Below the pieces are notes generated by a model. That model was not told the origin of the DNA. It searched no databases and worked only from the letters and a program-made list of their open reading frames with translations. From Oscillospiraceae bacterium (GTDB taxonomy: Bacteria > Bacillota > Clostridia > Oscillospirales > Acutalibacteraceae), in contig JAQXMC010000024.1 in assembly GCA_029012445.1 (NCBI GenBank), positions 31,342-95,341 of the forward strand: a DNA stretch of 64,000 nt. Reading direction: 5' to 3'. The position numbers and the translations under genes were made by a program. This document shows, piece after piece, positions 8,384-17,041 of the stretch (positions are counted from its first letter, which is position 1; the number at the start of each line of letters is the position of its first letter).

Positions 8384-9021
8384 TTGTGTTCCTCCCTGTT
8401 TTTATTAATTTCATCTTCAAGATCTTTAATTCGGGCTTCAAGCTTTTGTATTTCCTGGGCTACGGGATCGGGAATATGGATCTGATCGAGATTATCAACC
8501 CTCACGCCGTTTCGCTTGATTATTCTGGCCGGCGAGCCGACTGCCGTGCAGTTATCCGGTATCTCTGCAAGCACGACCGAGCCCGCCGCTATATTGCAGT
8601 TGTCACCGACTCTGAAAGGTCCGAGTACCTTTGAACCGGCGCCTATCATGACATTGTTGCCGATGGTCGGGTGTCTTTTGCCTGTGTGCTTTCCCGTTCC
8701 GCCGAGAGTGACGCCCTGATATATAGTCACATCGTCGCCGATGACAGCCGTTTCTCCGATAACTACTCCTGTTCCGTGGTCGATAAATAACCGTCTGCCT
8801 ATTTCCGCCCCCGGGTGAATCTCTATATTTGTCTTTTTCGCAGCTCTTTGCGAAATTGCCCTTGCTATAAAATAATGCTTATGAACGAAAAACCAATGCG
8901 CTCTTCTATACATTCTGATCGCCTTGACGCCCGGGTAAAGAAACAAAATCTCAAGAAAGCTCTTCGCCGCAGGGTCACGCTCTTTAACGCAGAGAATGTC
9001 CTCTTTCAAAAGATCAAACAT
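8380..9021 (-). CDS. cysE: serine O-acetyltransferase
   Basis: 213 residues. A helical N-terminal region is followed by a left-handed parallel beta-helix of hexapeptide repeats with DHGTGVVIGETAVIGDDVTI and GGTGKHTGKRHPTIG, the standard CysE active-site segments. It makes O-acetylserine from serine and acetyl-CoA, the first step of cysteine synthesis. First gene of a two-gene operon with cysS behind a Cys-specific T-box. The C-terminus is predicted coiled coil (about 190-213). Confidence 0.93.
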   Translation of the reverse strand: MFDLLKEDILCVKERDPAAKSFLEILFLYPGVKAIRMYRRAHWFFVHKHYFIARAISQRAAKKTNIEIHPGAEIGRRLFIDHGTGVVIGETAVIGDDVTIYQGVTLGGTGKHTGKRHPTIGNNVMIGAGSKVLGPFRVGDNCNIAAGSVVLAEIPDNCTAVGSPARIIKRNGVRVDNLDQIHIPDPVAQEIQKLEARIKDLEDEINKNREEHK

Positions 9022-9204
9022 TAAAATCTCCTTTCCAAAAGCAGACGAAAGCTGAACACGATAAGGCAGAGAAAAATTTTCGCCGATAATGCGGCAGAAA
9101 TGCCCGGCTGCGTCAGAATTTCGCCGTTTTCTTTTTCTCAGCAGGTATTTATGCGCTTAACGCTTATCATGATCACCGTGTCCGGCTCTCTCCGGCTTAA
9201 AATT

Positions 9205-9440
9205 AAAAGCCTCCGTGGGATTTACCCACGGAGGCGCAAAAACGCGGTTCCACTCCTGTTTATCACTCGATCTCTTTAACGCAGAGCTGCGCCGCAGGAT
9301 ACTGATTTCCCCCGCGGGGCTCAAGGGTGCATTTCAAAAACCTGCGCTGAAACCTTCTCACCATCCGGTCACTCTCTGAAAACGCATAAATTTTTTACTT
9401 CTCCCCGTCGTCGCCTTTAACTGTCGGATTCGGCAAAGCT
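9205..9440 (-). promoter_or_regulatory. T-box riboswitch (tRNA-Cys) with terminator, upstream of cysE-cysS
   Basis: Reading the minus strand, the T-box core AGGAGTGGAACCGCG is at 9257-9243, and the terminator GCCTCCGTGGG/CCCACGGAGGC (9235-9209) follows with a T-run. In the Stem I region the specifier-loop sequence GAAATGCACCC places a TGC (Cys) codon at 9331-9329, matching the downstream genes. Uncharged tRNA-Cys would stabilise the antiterminator. A TATAAT at 9473-9468 is the probable -10; the -35 is weak. The final 180 bp before cysE hold no other gene. Confidence 0.93.
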
Positions 9441-9495
9441 TTGCCCTGCCGTTAATGTTTACAATATATTATACTACACATTGCCGGAAAATGCA

Positions 9496-10077
9496 CTATT
9501 TGTTTTCTAAAAAATTTATCTTTTTTGCCGTCTCAAATATGTATATTATGCCCGAGACAACAGCGATGACCGCAGTTAAGCCGAGCAGAATATTTGAAAG
9601 CAGCTTCACATCAAACGGCAAGGTTTTCCCCAGATAAAGCCATTCGTTCAGCGCAAGGATCAGCGCAATAGAAATCATCTGAAGCGCCGTCTTTATCTTG
9701 CCGAATATATTGGCGGGAATAACTATCCCATCCGTCAGAGCTATCATTCTGACTCCGGTCACGGTGTATTCACGCATGAGTATGACAAATGCGGTGAAAA
9801 TATGACACTCGCCGCTAAGCATAAAGCCAAGAAGCGCCGCCGTAATCAGCATTTTATCGGCCAGCGGATCAAGGAGCTTTCCGAGAGCAGTGATCTGATT
9901 TGTACTTCGGGCTATTTTTCCGTCGATGAAATCCGTCACCGAAGCCGCCGCAAATATCAGAAAAGAAAACAGATAGGAGTGCGGCACCCCGGAGATAAGC
10001 AGAATGAGAAACACCGGTGCAAGCACTATCCGCACGAGAGTCAGGCGGTTCGGGGTGTTGAGTCTTTTATTTTTCAT
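9496..10077 (-). CDS. pgsA: CDP-diacylglycerol-glycerol-3-phosphate 3-phosphatidyltransferase
   Basis: 193 residues with about five membrane helices. The CDP-alcohol phosphotransferase motif is complete in DFIDGKIARSTNQITALGKL plus the following DPLAD. It makes phosphatidylglycerol phosphate in the membrane. I use the ATG at 10077, which has AGGTGG 6 bp upstream, rather than the GTG at 10086. It overlaps the end of rimO by 11 bp, so the pair is coupled. Confidence 0.93.
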   Translation of the reverse strand: MKNKRLNTPNRLTLVRIVLAPVFLILLISGVPHSYLFSFLIFAAASVTDFIDGKIARSTNQITALGKLLDPLADKMLITAALLGFMLSGECHIFTAFVILMREYTVTGVRMIALTDGIVIPANIFGKIKTALQMISIALILALNEWLYLGKTLPFDVKLLSNILLGLTAVIAVVSGIIYIFETAKKINFLENK

Positions 10078-11413
10078 AGGCGCCACCTACAGCTTCCCCA
10101 ATGAGGTCATATTCCTTGGTGTTTATTATTCTGACATCGACAAATTCGCCTGTCTCAAGAGGAGCGCTTGAAGTGAAATATATCTTACTGTCAATTTCGG
10201 GAGCGTCCATATAGCTTCTGCCGCAATATGAGTCCGTATATGAGTCATAGCCCTCGACAAGGACTTTATAGGCGTTGCCTATCTTCTCCTCCTGTTTTCT
10301 TGAGAAAATATCAAACTGCTGGCGCATTATGATGTCTCCTCTGTCTATCTTCGTCTGTTCGTCTATCTGGTCGGGCATTTCAGCCGCCTTTGTTCCCTCC
10401 TCGGCGGAATAAGCGAAGCAACCGAGGCGGTCAAATTCCGCCTCTTTGACAAATTCGCACAGCGTGTTGAATTCCTCCTGAGTCTCGCCGGGGAAGCCCG
10501 TTATGAATGTGGTTCTTATGACTACTCCCGGGACCTTGTCCCTTATTCTTTTAATAAGTGCGAGAAGCTCCCGGCTGCTGCCTTTGCGGTTCATTCTCCT
10601 GAGCACATTCTCATCGGCGTGTTGTAGCGGCAGATCGACATATTTGCAGACCTTATCGTTATTTCGCATCTCGTCAAGCAGCTCGTCTGTTATGCTGTCC
10701 GGATAGCAATAGAGAAGTCTTAGCCAGACGATGCCGTCGATCTTTGAAAGTCTTCTGAGAAGCTCGGGCAGCTTCAGCTCACCGTAAAGGTCAATACCGT
10801 ATTTCGTCGTATCCTGAGCGATAATTATCAGCTCCTTGACTCCGCCCGCAGCCAGAGCCGCAGCCTCGGCGACAATGTCTTCCATATCGCGGCTTCTGTA
10901 TTTGCCCCTGATCGACGGAATGGCGCAATAGGCGCAGCAATTTGAGCAGCCCTCCGCAATTTTGATGTATGCCCACTGTTCGGGTGTGCTGAGAACTCTC
11001 TGTCCGTTAAGAGGGAGGCAATATTTTGAGGGAAATTCAGCGTATTTCTCGCCCTCCAACGCTTTAAGGCAGATATCGGCTATATCCGAGTTACCTCCGA
11101 TGCCGACAACGGCGTCTATCTCGGGCATTTGCTCAATGACCTCATTCTTGTATCTTTCCGCAAGGCAGCCCGTGACAACAAGCGCCTTTATATATCCCTG
11201 TTTTTTCAGTTCAGCCATTTCAAGAATGTTGTCGATGGCCTCCTGCTTAGCCGCGTCGATAAATCCGCAGGTGTTGACGATAACGACATCGGCGCCGTAG
11301 GGATCGTCGGTTATTTCAAAGCCTCTTTCGCAGAGCTTTGCAAGCATTATTTCGGAATCCACCTGGTTTTTCGGGCAACCGAGCGATATCATGCCGACAG
11401 TGTAATTTTTCAT
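10067..11413 (-). CDS. rimO: ribosomal protein S12 methylthiotransferase
   Basis: 448 residues. UPF0004 N-terminal domain (ISLGCPKNQVDSE, with further cluster Cys at NTCGFID and TGCLAERY), radical SAM motif CSNCCAYCAIP, and a C-terminal TRAM domain. It methylthiolates the conserved Asp of ribosomal protein S12. The start is the ATG at 11413, 5 bp after GGAGGAAG; the 14 codons upstream of it are not needed. Followed by overlapping pgsA. Confidence 0.95.
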   Translation of the reverse strand: MKNYTVGMISLGCPKNQVDSEIMLAKLCERGFEITDDPYGADVVIVNTCGFIDAAKQEAIDNILEMAELKKQGYIKALVVTGCLAERYKNEVIEQMPEIDAVVGIGGNSDIADICLKALEGEKYAEFPSKYCLPLNGQRVLSTPEQWAYIKIAEGCSNCCAYCAIPSIRGKYRSRDMEDIVAEAAALAAGGVKELIIIAQDTTKYGIDLYGELKLPELLRRLSKIDGIVWLRLLYCYPDSITDELLDEMRNNDKVCKYVDLPLQHADENVLRRMNRKGSSRELLALIKRIRDKVPGVVIRTTFITGFPGETQEEFNTLCEFVKEAEFDRLGCFAYSAEEGTKAAEMPDQIDEQTKIDRGDIIMRQQFDIFSRKQEEKIGNAYKVLVEGYDSYTDSYCGRSYMDAPEIDSKIYFTSSAPLETGEFVDVRIINTKEYDLIGEAVGGAYEK

Positions 11414-11487
11414 TTTTCTTCCTCCGTTGCTTTTATAAAGCCTATTATATAACAAATCCTCCCGAAGGTAAAGCTAAGAAATATAAT

Positions 11488-11516
11488 TTTTGCAGACTGT
11501 TTTCTTTTTCACAGTC
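11488..11516 (-). terminator. hairpin downstream of recX
   Basis: GACTGT/ACAGTC stem (11495-11500 with 11511-11516), then CTGCAAAAATT on the minus strand; lies between recX and rimO. Weak T-tract. Confidence 0.45.
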
Positions 11517-11522
11517 AGGTTT

Positions 11523-12149
11523 TCATATCTGATCGGTTTCTTCTTCATGGCGGCTGTTATATTCTCTCATCGCCCTTTTTATATCACCGGCTTCGTAGCC
11601 GAGCCTTATCAGACCGTTAAAGGCTCTGAGTCTGCCCTTTTCGTCGTTCATATATCGGGCGTATTTTCTCTCAATAAGCTGCGCTATCTCATTTTCGGGA
11701 TCTTCTTGTGTATTTTCAAGCACCTGTGAGATAATGTCTCGGCTGACGCCTTTCATATACAGCTCCTGCGCAATTCTTTTTCTTCCGAAAGAGCGGACTG
11801 TCTTTAATTCCTCAGCGAGCATATTTGCAAATCGCTCATCGTTGAGATAGCCTTTTTCTTCGAGCTTATCGGCGGTCTCCTCCGCAACATCTCCGTAGCC
11901 TCTCTGTTTCAGCTTTGTGATAAGCTCCTTCCGGCTGTGTTCGCGCCATGATATAAGCTCTATCGCTTTATTATAAGCGCGGCGGGAGTTGACCGAGCGT
12001 TTAAGCTCAGCCAACTCCTCCTCATTTATATCGCTTTTATTTGGTATTCCAAGAGAATACCAGAACACACAGTCGACTGTCATTGCGTATTCGCCGTCGA
12101 CACTGATGTGTATCTTATCTTTTTTCCCTTTTTCGTAAGTGAGAAGCAT
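11523..12149 (-). CDS. recX: RecX regulatory protein
   Basis: 208 residues made of three-helix repeats. Recognisable motifs are SRKELITKLKQRGY, DERFANMLAEEL, and RSFGRKRIAQELYMKGV. RecX inhibits or modulates RecA filaments. Its ATG overlaps the recA stop by one base (TGATG), so translation is coupled and the pair should be induced together from the recA promoter. Confidence 0.93.
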   Translation of the reverse strand: MLLTYEKGKKDKIHISVDGEYAMTVDCVFWYSLGIPNKSDINEEELAELKRSVNSRRAYNKAIELISWREHSRKELITKLKQRGYGDVAEETADKLEEKGYLNDERFANMLAEELKTVRSFGRKRIAQELYMKGVSRDIISQVLENTQEDPENEIAQLIERKYARYMNDEKGRLRAFNGLIRLGYEAGDIKRAMREYNSRHEEETDQI

Positions 12150-13276
12150 CAGTCTTCGTCAAATATTATATCAAGTTTTTTGCCCGAAACCGTCCCGGTC
12201 TTTTTAACCGGCTCCTTTGCCTCCGGCTTTTCGCTCTTGTCGTCGGCGGGCTTTGCGTCTTTTTTATCCTTGCCCGAGGTGAAGCCATAAAGCGCAGGCA
12301 TATCCTTTTTGACCTTTTCGGTTATCTCTTCAAGCAGCTCCGGCTTGCTCTTTAAAAGCTTCTTGACATTATCCTTGCCCTGACCGAGACGCTCCTCACC
12401 GTAGGAGAACCATGCGCCGCTCTTGTGAATTATATCAAGCTTGACGCCGAGATCGACTATCTCGCCGATTCTTGAAATTCCCTCGCCGTACATTATATCA
12501 AATTCGGCCTCTTTAAACGGCGGAGCGACCTTGTTCTTGACTATCTTCGCTCTCGTTCTCGAACCGATAAATTCATTGCCGGGTCCCTTTATCTGCTCTA
12601 TCTTTCTGACATCTATGCGCATGGAGGCATAGAATTTCAGCGCTCTGCCGCCTGTTGTGACCTCCGGGTTGCCGTAGACAACGCCGACTTTTTCACGAAG
12701 CTGATTGATGAAAACGACGACCGTGTTGCTCTTGGCGACAACGCCCGTTATTTTTCTGAGAGCCTGTGACATGAGTCTTGCGTGAAGTCCCATGTGGGAG
12801 TCGCCCATTTCTCCCTCTATCTCCGCTTTCGGAACAAGAGCCGCAACAGAGTCGACAACGACTATATCGAGCGCACCCGAGCGCACAAGCGCCTCCGTTA
12901 TTGAAAGCGCGTCTTCGCCGTTATCCGGCTGAGAAACGAGCAGAGAATCAACATCAACGCCCAATGCCGCTGCGTAAACCGGATCAAGAGCATGTTCGGC
13001 GTCGATAAACGCCGCCTCTCCGCCGGCCTTCTGCGCCTCTGCGATGCAGTGGAGGGCAAGCGTCGTTTTTCCTGAAGATTCGGGACCGTATATCTCAACG
13101 ATTCTTCCTTTCGGAAGTCCGCCTATTCCTGTGGCTATGTCGAGCGCTATTGAGCCTGTCGATATCGCCTCGACATTCAGCGCCGAGTTCTGACCGAGCC
13201 TCATTATAGCTCCCTTGCCGTATGTTTTTTCTATCTGCGCCAGAGCGGTCTCCAATGCTTTTTTCTTGTCCTCCAT
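12149..13276 (-). CDS. recA: recombinase RecA
   Basis: 375 residues. Walker A is [29 protein letters not shown] is the L2 region before the [10 protein letters not shown] motif. The C-terminal 45 residues are a Lys/Asp/Glu-rich disordered tail, as in most RecA proteins. It catalyses strand exchange and drives LexA cleavage. A GGAGG site precedes the ATG; a sigma-A promoter and a LexA-like box lie just upstream. Confidence 0.98.
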   Translation of the reverse strand: MEDKKKALETALAQIEKTYGKGAIMRLGQNSALNVEAISTGSIALDIATGIGGLPKGRIVEIYGPESSGKTTLALHCIAEAQKAGGEAAFIDAEHALDPVYAAALGVDVDSLLVSQPDNGEDALSITEALVRSGALDIVVVDSVAALVPKAEIEGEMGDSHMGLHARLMSQALRKITGVVAKSNTVVVFINQLREKVGVVYGNPEVTTGGRALKFYASMRIDVRKIEQIKGPGNEFIGSRTRAKIVKNKVAPPFKEAEFDIMYGEGISRIGEIVDLGVKLDIIHKSGAWFSYGEERLGQGKDNVKKLLKSKPELLEEITEKVKKDMPALYGFTSGKDKKDAKPADDKSEKPEAKEPVKKTGTVSGKKLDIIFDED

Positions 13277-13291
13277 TTGAATACCTCCGAA

Positions 13292-13305
13292 AGTACATTT
13301 GTTCG
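13292..13305 (-). promoter_or_regulatory. probable LexA (SOS) operator of recA
   Basis: The sequence matches the Firmicutes LexA box CGAAC-N4-GTTCG at 8 of 10 defined bases, with one half-site perfect (13301-13305). It lies directly downstream of the recA -10 and before the ribosome binding site, where a repressor would block transcription. Confidence 0.65.
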
Positions 13306-13317
13306 ATTAACGCTGCT

Positions 13318-13346
13318 ATTATATATCATTTTCACCGAAAATGCAA
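13318..13346 (-). promoter_or_regulatory. sigma-A promoter of recA-recX
   Basis: Minus strand TTGCAT (13346-13341), 17-bp spacer, TATAAT (13323-13318). Confidence 0.8.
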
Positions 13347-13441
13347 TAGTTTTTCATATTTATATTCATTTTCGGCGGCTTAGTCCTTTTTTTAGTTCTT
13401 TCACCGATTTCTAAAAAAGTCTGAAAATTTTGAAAAATAAC

Positions 13442-13470
13442 TTGCTTTTTTCGCTGTTATCTGCTAAACT
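13442..13470 (+). promoter_or_regulatory. sigma-A promoter of rpmB
   Basis: TTGCTT (13442-13447), 17-bp spacer, TAAACT (13465-13470), followed by AAAGGAGGTG ahead of the ATG. Confidence 0.65.
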
Positions 13471-13515
13471 ATTTCTGCTAAAGTGTAATGCAGTTATAAA
13501 AGGAGGTGCTGACAC

Positions 13516-13704
13516 ATGGCAAAATGCGATTTCTGCGGCAAAGATGTGTCTTTCGGCATAAAGGTTTCTCACTCACACAGACGCTCCAACAGAGCATGGA
13601 AGCCCAATGTTAAGCGTGTAAAAGCTATCGTAAACGGCTCACCCAAGAGAGTTTACGCCTGCACACGTTGCTTACGTTCAGGCAAGGTTACCCGCGCCAT
13701 CTGA
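13516..13704 (+). CDS. rpmB: 50S ribosomal protein L28
   Basis: 62 residues, the normal length for Firmicutes L28. It begins MAKCDFCGKDV and has the SHSHRRSNRAWKPN basic core. Cysteines CDFC and CTRC form a likely zinc ribbon (the C+ paralogue type). Strong AGGAGGTG site; single gene with its own terminator. Confidence 0.96.
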   Translation: MAKCDFCGKDVSFGIKVSHSHRRSNRAWKPNVKRVKAIVNGSPKRVYACTRCLRSGKVTRAI

Positions 13705-13729
13705 TAAGCAAAAGATACTACCGACAAAT

Positions 13730-13757
13730 ACCCGGTCCGAACAGGCCGGGTTTTTTC
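13730..13757 (+). terminator. intrinsic terminator of rpmB
   Basis: 8-bp GC-rich stem (13730-13737 with 13744-13751), loop CGAACA, followed by a T6 run. Confidence 0.88.
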
Positions 13758-13883
13758 ATTTTATCGCGCTTTAAGACCGAGAGCATATCTCAGACATTTC
13801 AGAAATTCAGAGCGTACCTATTGAAATATCGGCGGTTTCGGTCTATAATTATCGGTAACAAATAATTCAAAGGTGGTGAAGCG

Positions 13884-14606
13884 ATGCCCGACCATCCGCA
13901 CGGCGGTCACAGAAAACGCCTCAAAAATCAATATAATGTGAGCGGCAGCGAGGGTATGTCGGATTTCACTTTTCTTGAGCTGATGCTGTTCTTCGCCGTT
14001 CCTCAGGGCGACACAAACCCGTTAGCCCACAGACTGATAGAAAAATTCGGCTCGTTTGACCGTGTTCTTGACGCAAAGTTTGAAGAACTGATGAGCGTTG
14101 ACGGAGTCGGAGAACACACCGCAACCTATCTCACGCTTTATCAGGCGGCCATGAAAAGATATGTTTCGGAAAAGACGGTCACCTCATTCAGAACGACCGA
14201 CACCGAGCTTATCGAAAGCTTTGTCCGCTCGAAATATATAAACACACCGAATGAACGAGCGATGCTTCTGCATTTCAACGCAGACGGCAACTTCGTCAAT
14301 TACACATGGCTCGGCGACGGCAGTTTTGAAAAGGTCAGCTTCGACAACAGGATAATAGCCGCCTCAATAGTTGAAAATAAAACAAAAATGGTCATCACCG
14401 TTCACAACCACCCTTCCGGCATAGCAGCTCCTTCAGAGGGCGACAAGCGCGCCCTGAAAGATCTGGCCGACTTTCTCAGAATGATGAATGTGACCCTTGT
14501 TGACAATCTGATAATCACGAAAAACGGTTCGCACTTTTTCTCAAAGCACTCAAAATATACCGATTTTCTGATAAGCTGTTATCTGGGAGCGAACGCTGAA
14601 AACTGA
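13884..14606 (+). CDS. radC: RadC-family JAB-domain protein
   Basis: 240 residues. An N-terminal helix-hairpin-helix-like region (KFEELMSVDGVGEHTA) precedes a JAB/MPN domain whose metal motif is VHNHPSG with a downstream Asp (SEGD). The family is historically called DNA repair protein RadC, but a repair role is not established. AAAGGTGGTG precedes the ATG. Convergent with spo0A. Confidence 0.88.
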   Translation: MPDHPHGGHRKRLKNQYNVSGSEGMSDFTFLELMLFFAVPQGDTNPLAHRLIEKFGSFDRVLDAKFEELMSVDGVGEHTATYLTLYQAAMKRYVSEKTVTSFRTTDTELIESFVRSKYINTPNERAMLLHFNADGNFVNYTWLGDGSFEKVSFDNRIIAASIVENKTKMVITVHNHPSGIAAPSEGDKRALKDLADFLRMMNVTLVDNLIITKNGSHFFSKHSKYTDFLISCYLGANAEN

Positions 14607-14617
14607 ACAAAAAAATC

Positions 14618-14653
14618 AAGCGAGCATATATTTATGTATGCCCGCTTAATTTT
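14618..14653 (+). terminator. terminator after radC
   Basis: Stem AAGCGAGCATA/TATGCCCGCTT with one mismatch (14618-14628 and 14637-14647), then AATTTT. Confidence 0.7.
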
Positions 14654-14800
14654 AAAATCATATTTTCCCTCATATAATACACATGCCCTATAAAGTGTGA
14701 CCCGGTGCCTCTCAAAATTCAAATAAGCATTAGAATGTGCATAAGTTTCGACAAATTTCGTCAAAATGTGCATATCATTCACCTTGGCGGTTAAAAAAAT

Positions 14801-15577
14801 TTAGCTTATTTTCATTTTCAATCTGAGTTTATCGCTTATCATGGCGATAAATTCGGAGTTTGTCGGCTTGCCCCGGCTGTTTTGAATAGTGTAGCCGAAA
14901 TAAGCGCTGAGGACATCAACATCGCCTCTGTCCCATGCGACCTCTATTGCGTGTCTTATAGCTCTCTCAACCCTTGAGGAGGTCGTACCGTACATTTTAG
15001 CGATCGTCGGATAGAGCACTTTCGTCACTGAGTGCATAAGCTCAGGATCGTCAATAGCGAGAAGTATGCCGGTCCGCAAGTATTGGTAGCCCTTGATATG
15101 CGCCGGAACGCCTATCTGATGCATGATATCCGAAACGATTATCTCAAGATCACTGTTTGATTTTGAGTAATCAAGTATCAGCGAGCTTTTTTCGTCCTTA
15201 TACCATTTGACCATCTGTCTGACTCTTTGAGCCATGAGATCGATGTCAAAAGGCTTCAGGAAGCAGTAATCCGCACCCGCGCTGATAAGCTCCTGCTCAA
15301 ACTTAGCGTTATCGACAGCGCTCATTACCATAACAACCGGTTTCCTGTCAAAACTCATACATTCCATTTCTTTTAGCACGCCGAGAGCGTCAACCTGCTG
15401 CATAAATGCGTCCATGAGAACAACATCAGCTGCATTTGCCCTGAGATATTCGATTACTGCTTGTCCGTTTTTTTCGAGCATAGTCACCTGATAACCATAG
15501 GTTTCCAATGTGCTTTTGCAAGCTTTTCCGAAATTGTTGCAGTCCTCAGCGAGGACTATCTTGATCTGGTTCTCCAT
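14801..15577 (-). CDS. spo0A: sporulation master regulator Spo0A
   Basis: 258 residues. Receiver domain (about 1-125) with acidic pocket AEDC, phospho-acceptor Asp in VLMDAFMQ, and the MSA and FLKPFD switch residues. The C-terminal sigma-factor-type DNA-binding domain contains [20 protein letters not shown] and [10 protein letters not shown], diagnostic of Spo0A. It commits the cell to sporulation when phosphorylated. AGGAGG precedes the ATG. The leader holds a promoter, a palindrome and a Spo0A-box sequence, suggesting autoregulation. Confidence 0.97.
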   Translation of the reverse strand: MENQIKIVLAEDCNNFGKACKSTLETYGYQVTMLEKNGQAVIEYLRANAADVVLMDAFMQQVDALGVLKEMECMSFDRKPVVMVMSAVDNAKFEQELISAGADYCFLKPFDIDLMAQRVRQMVKWYKDEKSSLILDYSKSNSDLEIIVSDIMHQIGVPAHIKGYQYLRTGILLAIDDPELMHSVTKVLYPTIAKMYGTTSSRVERAIRHAIEVAWDRGDVDVLSAYFGYTIQNSRGKPTNSEFIAMISDKLRLKMKIS

Positions 15578-15607
15578 TGCTTTCCTCCTGTTTTGTGTTT
15601 TTTCTTT

Positions 15608-15671
15608 TTCGACATGCTTGGTGAATTTAATTCACTTTTTGTAGTATATCACAGTATTCAACATATCACAA
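15608..15671 (-). promoter_or_regulatory. spo0A promoter with palindrome and 0A-box
   Basis: Minus strand: TTGTGA (15671-15666), 17-bp spacer, TATACT (15648-15643). Just downstream is the perfect palindrome GTGAATT-A-AATTCAC (15635-15621), then TGTCGAA (15614-15608), the B. subtilis 0A-box consensus. The promoter call is fairly firm; the operator roles are inferred. Confidence 0.65.
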
Positions 15672-16074
15672 GAGGAATTTTGTATTTTTTTGCGAAATTT
15701 GTAAATTTTTTTATACTTTTTTAATGAAAAAATTAGAAATAATTTATTTTTTGTTATGTTCACACCGTCAAGTCATGCCTTGCGGTACGGGGAAACAAAG
15801 TGCGGCGGAGAAATTCAGACCGTTTTCAGGTATTTTTTTATATTGAGCAATGCCTCTGAAAACCTCATATTGACAAAAGCAGCTATCCATGATATAAACT
15901 AAGTAGTTCCGCCGGATCCTGTTGCTCTGCAATAACAGACTTTCTGCGGCTGAGCATATCAAAAAAGCGGACCTCATTGCGGCGGCTGCCCTTAAATAAC
16001 AGGCTTTTGCGCGTGCGCTCAGGTTATCCGTCAGACACTGTCCGCCAAAAGAAAATATGACAGGCTAAGATCTT
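15672..16074. other. intergenic region without a supported gene
   Basis: About 400 bp between divergent spo0A and the ABC exporter genes. A minus-strand frame of 69 codons at 15768-15977 has no ribosome binding site and no protein-like composition. I see no tRNA or clear riboswitch. Confidence 0.45.
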
Positions 16075-16090
16075 ACCGGTATATACCGGT
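16075..16090. promoter_or_regulatory. perfect 16-bp palindrome upstream of the ABC exporter
   Basis: ACCGGTATATACCGGT is fully self-complementary and ends 36 bp before the ATP-binding protein start, a typical position for a dimeric repressor site. No regulator gene is adjacent. Confidence 0.5.
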
Positions 16091-16126
16091 TATTATAAAA
16101 AGACTGAAAGGAAAGAGGAACGGCAG

Positions 16127-17041
16127 ATGAATAATGTTATTGAAATAAAGCATCTGAGCAAATCCTTCGGGCAGGTCAAGGCTGTTCAGGATCTGTCATT
16201 TTGCGTCCGGCAGGGCGAGCTTTTCGCCTTTCTCGGCGTGAACGGCGCCGGCAAAAGCACAACCATATCCGTTATGTGCGGTCAGACGGCAAAGGACGGC
16301 GGCGATGTCTTTATATGCGGCAAAAGCATTGACTCGGGCATCAGAGACATAACCGAAAAGCTCGGGGTGGTTTTTCAGAACTCGGTGCTTGACAAGGCGC
16401 TCAGCGTCAAAGAAAATCTGCAAAGCAGAGCGGCTCTTTACGGGATAAAGGGAAAAGAATTCAAAAAGAGACTTGACGAGCTGTCGGATATGCTTGAACT
16501 CGGAGATATCATAAACAGGCCCGTCGGCAAGCTCTCGGGCGGTCAGAGAAGAAGAGCCGACATTGCCCGCGCGCTTCTTCATAAGCCCGAAATACTTATT
16601 CTTGACGAGCCAACGACCGGCCTTGACCCGCAGACAAGAAGACTTTTGTGGGATGTTGTCGGCGAGCTTCGCAAAAGCGAGAAGATGACGGTCTTTCTCA
16701 CGACGCACTACATGGAGGAGGCCGCCGAAGCCGACTATGTCGTTATTCTTGACAGCGGAAAAATAGCCGCCGAGGGAACGCCTGTCGCTCTGAAAAACAA
16801 ATACACCGGCGATTTCATTACCTTCTATGAATATGACGAAGATAAGATAAATGCGCTCGGCCTTGAATATGAAAAGGTCGGCGGCGCACTTCGTGTTTGC
16901 GTACCCGACACGGCAGCGGCAACCGAGCTTATCGTCAATCACTCCGATATTTTCACGGACTATGAAATAACAAAGGGAAAAATGGACGATGTGTTCCTTG
17001 CCGTAACGGGCAAAAAGCTGACGGGAGGCGAAGAAAAATGA
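16127..17041 (+). CDS. ABC exporter ATP-binding protein (DrrA-like)
   Basis: 304 residues. Walker A GVNGAGKSTT, signature LSGGQRRRADIARAL, Walker B ILILDEPTTGLDP, and the switch His in TTHYMEEA. The C-terminal domain of about 80 residues after the NBD is typical of the DrrA/daunorubicin and CcmA_4 group that powers ABC-2 exporters. Its stop overlaps the permease start (ATGA), so they form one transporter. Substrate unknown; drug, lipid or antibiotic export are all possible. Confidence 0.92.
   Translation: MNNVIEIKHLSKSFGQVKAVQDLSFCVRQGELFAFLGVNGAGKSTTISVMCGQTAKDGGDVFICGKSIDSGIRDITEKLGVVFQNSVLDKALSVKENLQSRAALYGIKGKEFKKRLDELSDMLELGDIINRPVGKLSGGQRRRADIARALLHKPEILILDEPTTGLDPQTRRLLWDVVGELRKSEKMTVFLTTHYMEEAAEADYVVILDSGKIAAEGTPVALKNKYTGDFITFYEYDEDKINALGLEYEKVGGALRVCVPDTAAATELIVNHSDIFTDYEITKGKMDDVFLAVTGKKLTGGEEK

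Noticed and set aside
15768..15977. Minus-strand frame of 69 codons between spo0A and the ABC exporter
   Set aside because: No ribosome binding site and no conserved pattern; treated as intergenic.
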